Below, one piece after another: positions 59,767 through 64,000 of a stretch of 64,000 nt of DNA. Every line of letters begins with the position of its first letter. Position 1 is the stretch's first letter. The DNA lies in contig JAETSI010000003.1 in NCBI GenBank assembly GCA_021769725.1, positions 1-64,000 of the forward strand, in the 5' to 3' direction. The translations under genes were made by a program, and so were the position numbers. Origin of the DNA: Oscillospiraceae bacterium (GTDB lineage: Bacteria > Bacillota > Clostridia > Oscillospirales > Ruminococcaceae). Under the pieces are notes generated by a model, which was not told where the DNA came from, did not search any database, and worked only from the letters and a program-made list of their open reading frames with translations.

Positions 59767-60681
59767 TTGGCTCTATTTGATTACGAAAGCGCAGGAGTCG
59801 GGATTTCTAAAAATGCGCCAAAAAAGAAAGGTATAAAGCTGTTCGGGGATATTTTCTTCCGGAAATTCTGGAAGCTGATTGAAGTAAATATGCTCTATAG
59901 TTTGTTTTTTTTGCCGCTTATATTAGGATTTATGTCAATAGTATATCTGTACGATGTGAATTTAACGATCTCGCTTGTTGCAGCGATAGCTTGTCTTCTC
60001 TTTTTTATGGTTACCATAGGACCTGCAACTGCTGGCGTAATGAAAATAATGCGATGTTATCTGATTGAAAAGCACACATTTATAATTCGTGATTTTTTCA
60101 GGGCATTCAGAAGAAGTTTCAAAAAAGCGGCAATTATCGGCTTTATAGACTGTATGGTAATAATATCGGTTTTTGCCTCTTTAAAGGTTTATCCTATGAT
60201 GGCAGTGACATATAATTCCAAAATGCTTTATGTTCCGATGACCATAACACTTAGTTTTGCTCTCGTGGTCATGATGATGAATTACTTTATCTTTCTTATG
60301 CTTGTTGCAACCAATCTTTCACTTAAAAATCTCATAAAAAATTCATTTGCCCTTGCATTTATATCTCTGAAAGGCAATATAATAATTGTATTGACAACAA
60401 TCGTGACAATGTTCTTAATGCTTCTGCTATTTATCTATCTTACTCCGGTTTTCTGGATTTTGCTGCCATTTTTCCCTGCTGCATTTATTATGTTCGTGAC
60501 AGCATTCAATAGTTATCCGGTAATACAGAAATATGTCATAAATCCATATTACACAAGCATTGGCGAGATAAATCCGGAGCTGATCAGCGGCTCTGACGAA
60601 GAAACGCTTTTTGAAGATATGGGCGGAAAAGAAAAGCCAATTGAGAAAAGAAAAAAAGGAAAAGGAAAGAGAATTTCATAA
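59767..60681 (+). CDS. YesL-like (DUF624) membrane protein
   Basis: 304 residues. A TTG start is chosen because GGAGG lies 10 nt upstream and just after the preceding stop; an ATG 13 codons earlier overlaps that gene. Six TM helices; 'GDIFFRKFWKLIEVNMLYSL' and 'TIGPATAGVMKIMRCYLIEK' with 'FFRAFRRSFKKA' are the DUF624 pattern, a family often found by sugar ABC transporters but of unknown function. Lys/Arg-rich C-terminal tail. Terminator follows. Confidence 0.75.
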   Translation: MALFDYESAGVGISKNAPKKKGIKLFGDIFFRKFWKLIEVNMLYSLFFLPLILGFMSIVYLYDVNLTISLVAAIACLLFFMVTIGPATAGVMKIMRCYLIEKHTFIIRDFFRAFRRSFKKAAIIGFIDCMVIISVFASLKVYPMMAVTYNSKMLYVPMTITLSFALVVMMMNYFIFLMLVATNLSLKNLIKNSFALAFISLKGNIIIVLTTIVTMFLMLLLFIYLTPVFWILLPFFPAAFIMFVTAFNSYPVIQKYVINPYYTSIGEINPELISGSDEETLFEDMGGKEKPIEKRKKGKGKRIS

Positions 60682-60687
60682 CATTTT

Positions 60688-60713
60688 AGCGGCGATTAAT
60701 ACGCCGCTTTTTT
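60688..60713 (+). terminator. Terminator after the YesL-like gene
   Basis: GCGGCG (60689-60694) pairs with CGCCGC (60702-60707), followed by six T. Confidence 0.88.
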
Positions 60714-60763
60714 GTTACTTATGCATAAATAAATGATTAAAACTTATTTTTTTTAAAATTATG

Positions 60764-60792
60764 TTGACATTTGGAGAATTATGTATTATAAT
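60764..60792 (+). promoter_or_regulatory. Consensus promoter ~800 bp before the M15-like gene
   Basis: TTGACA (60764-60769), 17-bp spacer and TATAAT (60787-60792). The next rightward gene starts at 61595, so it drives either a very long leader, a non-coding RNA, or a short gene not recognised. Confidence 0.8.
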
Positions 60793-60806
60793 AATAACAG
60801 ATATAT

Positions 60807-61490
60807 AAAACAAAAGTAGAACACTTAAAAAGAAGGAAAACAAATCGATAATACTGTTTCAATCAGACGCAGATGTTTTTCTTTTGGTTAAATTAACTGA
60901 TTATTATTCTGATGTCCTTATAACTACCGAGCGGTTACGGTAAAAGATGTAATCTGATGTGATGTGCATGGACTTTTGCATACACTGACGACATCGCAGG
61001 GAATGAAGATGTAACAGTTAATTTAATTGTGATGAGCATAGGCGTCTTTGTTGCATATATCCGTAATAAAAAATGCAGCATTGTATTAATACTGATATTA
61101 TTAACTATAAAAAATGTAATTTGTCTGTTCTCGTACAGAGATACATACATCATATGCTTTTTTAAAAATTGATGATAAAAAGTAATCTTACAGCTGTAAA
61201 GATGTTAATTATTATTGTCTTGCAGAAAAACGGGATATCTTACGGGAGGCTTTCGGACAAGGAAGAACCGAAATTGGCAGGAATGTTGTCTGCATTACTG
61301 CAATATATCCTAATTTTCGATTTATGGGGATAATAGTTCACGTTAAGAAATAATATGGATAATTGTGCTTCAATCAAGTGAACAGTGAAAATGTGTAGAA
61401 AAAACAGGGAACGATAAAACAAAAAAGTAGAACACAAAACAAGGAAACGAACAAAAACAAATAAAAAGAAGACAAAACAAAACAAATCGA
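60807..61490 (+). other. Long leader region with duplicated A-rich boxes
   Basis: AAAACAAAAGTAGAACAC (60807-60824) and AAAACAAATCGA (60837-60848) recur in the same order as AAAACAAAAAAGTAGAACAC (about 61416-61435) and AAAACAAATCGA (61479-61490). The ~570 bp between them has no convincing gene; one rightward frame reads like a short membrane peptide ('VTVNLIVMSIGVFVAYI') but lacks a start and ribosome site. It may be a duplication with an insert, a structured leader, or an unannotated RNA. I recognise no riboswitch. Confidence 0.45.
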
Positions 61491-61594
61491 CATCATGGAA
61501 TGACATAAAGAAAGAAAAAAGAAATAGCGGTCAAACCGCAAATCCGTAAAAACGGAATCAAGTGCAGAACAAAATTATCGGAGGATATAAAATA

Positions 61595-62563
61595 ATGGCA
61601 AAAAGACGGCTTAGATGGAGTCGTGTCTTTATTGCAATGTTTGGACTGTCAGTATCTATATTTGCAGTTGACGGACTCCGCAGAGATTTTTTCAAAACAA
61701 CAAGCAGCATTACTGTTGACGGTGATTTTGTTGAAAAGGATTCCGCCGGGAACCATGAAAATAAACAGAAAGAAGATATGGTTTCTTTTGGAAATGGCAC
61801 ACAGCCAACTACAGTTTTTGAAGGGGTTCAGAATCTCGGCTATTCAGAACTAAGCGTTCCGCCTTCAAAACTTAATACAGGAACGCTCTCTATTATAAAC
61901 GACGAACATCCTGCTGACGGATCTGCCCCATTTGGCATGGTCGGTTTGCTTGAAAATAAAAGTGAAGATTACTCACTGATGGACGAATCCGTGAAATTAA
62001 ATGAGGAAGCTGCTGCTGCATTGAACGGCATGATGGCGGATTATCATAAAGCTACAGGACTTACGGATTTCGTTGTATATGGAACAAATGAAACCTTCAC
62101 CGGAGAAGGATCGTTGTGTCCTGAGTATTTTCCTGAGTCAATCACGGGAAATACTATAGATCTTGCCGTAACTGCTTACGGTACACCCGTTGCTTTTGAC
62201 GGGAATGATGCAGAAGGCTGGATCGTAGATAACTGTTATAATTATGGATACATAGTAAGATATCCAAGAGGGAAAGAAACTTTAACAGGTCATTCTTTCT
62301 GTCCGTGGCATCTTCGTTATGTAGGTCAGCCTCATTCTGCCTTAATGGCAGAAAAAGGGTTATGCCTTGAGGAATATATTGAATTTCTAAAAGGCTATAG
62401 TTATGAAAACAAGTTGATTTATTCTTTTAATGATGTAGAATACGAAATTTATACATCGAACGCAGCAAGCGAAGCTGCTTCTGCTCGTGTTCCTGTTTCT
62501 GGAAATTATACGATCTCCGGCGACAATATTGGAACATATATTATTACAGTGAAGAAAAACTGA
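61595..62563 (+). CDS. M15 (VanY-like) D,D-carboxypeptidase homologue lacking catalytic residues
   Basis: 322 residues. N-terminal basic segment and one TM (~8-24), a ~95-residue linker, and a C-terminal M15 domain. The scaffold is clear: 'WIVDNCYNYGYIVRYPRG' and 'LTGHSFCPWHLRYVG' align with VanY/YodJ. In active enzymes the first zinc His lies in SxHxxGxAxD; here this reads 'ESITGNTID', with Ser (182) for His. The catalytic Glu of ExWH is Cys (236) in 'CPWH'. Asp 189 and His 239 remain. Zinc hydrolysis of D-Ala-D-Ala is therefore unlikely; a peptidoglycan-binding or regulatory role is inferred. GGAGG ten nt before the ATG. Confidence 0.8.
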   Translation: MAKRRLRWSRVFIAMFGLSVSIFAVDGLRRDFFKTTSSITVDGDFVEKDSAGNHENKQKEDMVSFGNGTQPTTVFEGVQNLGYSELSVPPSKLNTGTLSIINDEHPADGSAPFGMVGLLENKSEDYSLMDESVKLNEEAAAALNGMMADYHKATGLTDFVVYGTNETFTGEGSLCPEYFPESITGNTIDLAVTAYGTPVAFDGNDAEGWIVDNCYNYGYIVRYPRGKETLTGHSFCPWHLRYVGQPHSALMAEKGLCLEEYIEFLKGYSYENKLIYSFNDVEYEIYTSNAASEAASARVPVSGNYTISGDNIGTYIITVKKN

Positions 62564-62583
62564 ACGAGTGTTAAGTTGATTTT

Positions 62584-62609
62584 AGCCAGTCTGCGGACTG
62601 GCTTTTTTG
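62584..62609 (+). terminator. Terminator between the two carboxypeptidase-like genes
   Basis: AGCCAGTC (62584-62591), TGCG loop, GACTGGCT (62596-62603) and a T run. Confidence 0.9.
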
Positions 62610-62655
62610 TAATATCATAGAATCTTGTCTCATATAAATTATTGAGGTGATTTAT

Positions 62656-63789
62656 ATGAAAAAGATTTTACTTTTCTTTGCATGTATGTTTTTTTGTGGA
62701 ACATCTGCCGTTCCGCAAGGTAAAAAAGAAGAAACTATACCGCTTCCTGCCTCATATGTTCTTATGGAATGCCGTACCGGAACAGTTCTGCAAGAGCACA
62801 ATATGCACGAAAAAATGAACGCAGGATATCTTTCAAAACTGATGTCGCTGCTTTTGATTGCGGAGGATATTGATACAGGAGAATATACATTAGACACAGA
62901 GTTGACTGCGTCTCAAACGGTTTTGGGAATGAAGGGCTCAATTGTCTGGCTGGAAGCAGGAGACAAAATGTCAGTTGATGAACTTTTGAAAAGTGTTATC
63001 ATAGGCAATGCTAATGATGCACTTGCAGTTCTTGCTGAACGCTCATGCGGTGACATTGATTCATTCGTTATGGAAATGAATAGTCGTGCCTTCGATCTTG
63101 GACTGCGTGATACAGCTTTTTTCTCGCCATACGGATTTTATGACGAACGTGAATACACCACTGCTTATGACATTGCAGTTATCTGCACTGAACTTAAAAA
63201 ATATGATTTTTTGTCTCCCTACTTCAAGACATGGCGTGATTTTGTTGCAAATGAACAGGTCGAACTTGTAAATGAAAATACATTATCCCGGACTTATCAG
63301 CGACACTGTGGCTTTAAGGCGTCTCACTCTGATAATTCAGGATATTGTATTGCAGAATGCGGAAGTTCTGATGACGGAACAGCTTTTATTGCGGTTGTAC
63401 TTGGTGCGGAAAATGATGATGTTTCTTTTGGAAATGCAAAACGTCTTATTAATTCCGGATTCAGCGACTATAAAGTTACCGATTCTTATTTTCCGGACGA
63501 AATGATAAAACCGGTTAAGGTAAAAAACGGAGTTGAGTCAGCTGTTGAACTGGGACTTGCAGAACAGGGCAGTATTGTTGTGCCAAGAGGTACTTCGTCT
63601 CTCAGTATGGTGAGCGTTATTCCGGATTATCTTGATGCACCTCTTTCAAAAGGCGACCGTGTGGGCAGAGCAGCTGTGTATAATGGTAAGAATCTTGTTT
63701 TTGAAACGGACATTATCGTTAAAAATGATGTAAATAAACTTACATTTTGCTTTTTATTAAGAAAAGTCTTGTTAAATATAACAGAATAG
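62656..63789 (+). CDS. S11 (DacF-like) D,D-carboxypeptidase homologue lacking catalytic residues
   Basis: 377 residues: signal peptide (1-19), S11 domain (~30-250) and a PBP5-type C-terminal beta domain with a final hydrophobic/amphipathic helix. The fold is clear ('SYVLMECRTGTVLQEHNMHE', 'LGLRDTAFFSPYGFYDE', 'SGYCIAE'). All three active-site motifs are changed: SxxK reads 'YLSK' (Tyr 58 for the nucleophile Ser, Lys 61 kept), SxN reads 'NAN' (118-120) and KTG reads 'KAS' (221-223). It should not be a working penicillin-binding protein. The ATG after GAGGTG is used. It lies ~90 bp after an M15-like gene that is likewise degenerate. Confidence 0.85.
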   Translation: MKKILLFFACMFFCGTSAVPQGKKEETIPLPASYVLMECRTGTVLQEHNMHEKMNAGYLSKLMSLLLIAEDIDTGEYTLDTELTASQTVLGMKGSIVWLEAGDKMSVDELLKSVIIGNANDALAVLAERSCGDIDSFVMEMNSRAFDLGLRDTAFFSPYGFYDEREYTTAYDIAVICTELKKYDFLSPYFKTWRDFVANEQVELVNENTLSRTYQRHCGFKASHSDNSGYCIAECGSSDDGTAFIAVVLGAENDDVSFGNAKRLINSGFSDYKVTDSYFPDEMIKPVKVKNGVESAVELGLAEQGSIVVPRGTSSLSMVSVIPDYLDAPLSKGDRVGRAAVYNGKNLVFETDIIVKNDVNKLTFCFLLRKVLLNITE

Positions 63790-63843
63790 TCTGTTTAAAA
63801 TTGTTATAAATAACCAAAAGTGCAAATAATATTGTAAATGTAC

Positions 63844-63872
63844 TTGAAAAAATCTGTAAAATATAGTATCAT
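63844..63872 (+). promoter_or_regulatory. Promoter of the last (partial) gene
   Basis: TTGAAA (63844-63849), 17-bp spacer and TATCAT (63867-63872), ~60 bp before the start codon. Confidence 0.65.
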
Positions 63873-63930
63873 ATAAATAGGTAATTTATATTGTCCGGAG
63901 TAATCCGTACATATTGGAGGTATATTAAAA

Positions 63931-64000
63931 ATGTCTTTAAAACTCAACACTAAATATTTGAAGGATTTTGTAAATCCGGATGAACTCGTAGGTATTAAGG
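63931..64000 (+). CDS. pgi: Probable glucose-6-phosphate isomerase, N-terminal part (runs off the window)
   Basis: Only 23 codons: 'MSLKLNTKYLKDFVNPDELV', as at the start of Pgi proteins of related Ruminococci. TTGGAGG ribosome site and a promoter upstream show that a real gene starts here. The enzyme would interconvert glucose-6-phosphate and fructose-6-phosphate. The name rests on a short stretch. Confidence 0.45.
   Translation, partial: MSLKLNTKYLKDFVNPDELVGIK

Noticed and set aside
60935-61153. Short open frames on both strands in the leader region
   Set aside because: Neither has a start with a ribosome site; the minus-strand one runs against the only clear promoter. Kept only as part of the leader description.
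1-64000. tRNA, rRNA or known riboswitch
   Set aside because: No stretch with tRNA arms, rRNA sequence or a riboswitch consensus was recognised by eye; a covariance-model scan could not be run.

Overview
The window looks like the chromosome of an anaerobic, A+T-rich Firmicute of the Ruminococcus / Oscillospiraceae type. Three secreted proteins carry type I dockerin repeats (cellulosome assembly). There are glycoside hydrolases, a VTC/DUF4956/beta-helix surface-protein cluster, a large-serine-recombinase element, and sporulation-type genes (cotJABC, a SpoIIM-like protein). No rRNA, tRNA or CRISPR array was seen. The genus is inferred from gene content, not from a marker gene.

Layout. 1-2.4 kb: edge of a phage/ICE-like element (XRE regulators, Rha, a divergent promoter with palindromic operators) that breaks into a truncated pstS, giving a chimeric immA'-'pstS pseudogene. 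2.5-9 kb: PhoR-like kinase, then a complete BceRS-BceAB antimicrobial-peptide sensing and detoxification module. 9-14 kb: TSUP permease and TetR regulator divergent from a heterodimeric ABC exporter. 14-18 kb: the complete dTDP-L-rhamnose operon rfbACBD. 18-22.8 kb: a dockerin-bearing glycosidase-like protein, a regulator relic, an aldo/keto reductase and a CMD-cupin protein. 22.8-30.8 kb: a type I restriction island (hsdM, an unrecognised accessory gene, hsdS, hsdR) flanked by an IS3 transposase relic and an ICE helicase relic. 31-36.7 kb: dockerin protein, MTA/SAH nucleosidase, GH5 enzyme, and an unusual fusion of a sugar-isomerase-like TIM barrel to an acyl-CoA synthetase. 37-42.2 kb: truncated AraC regulator, then a secreted-peptide / lipoprotein / ABC transporter locus. 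42.6-45 kb: serine recombinase abutting a truncated cotJC of a cotJABC operon. 45-49.6 kb: HU, ClpB and a ribbon-helix-helix protein. 50-54.2 kb: beta-helix lipoprotein, DUF4956, VTC and a cohesin-like lipoprotein. 54.5-58.1 kb: MerR/flavin reductase pair and a dockerin protein. 58.3-64 kb: proC, SpoIIM-like, YesL-like, two carboxypeptidase-like proteins that have lost their catalytic residues, and the start of a probable glucose-6-phosphate isomerase gene.

A recurring theme is a set of short palindromic repeats (41 to about 205 bp) with several kinds of terminal inverted repeat; some share a CATACGNCARTATG core. They sit in promoters, truncate neighbours and supply stop codons. The strongest leads are this repeat family, the hsdS 12-bp (TAEL) tandem repeat with the adjoining unknown hsd-locus gene, the epimerase/acyl-CoA ligase fusion, the recombinase-cotJC junction, and the adjacent pair of pseudo-carboxypeptidases.
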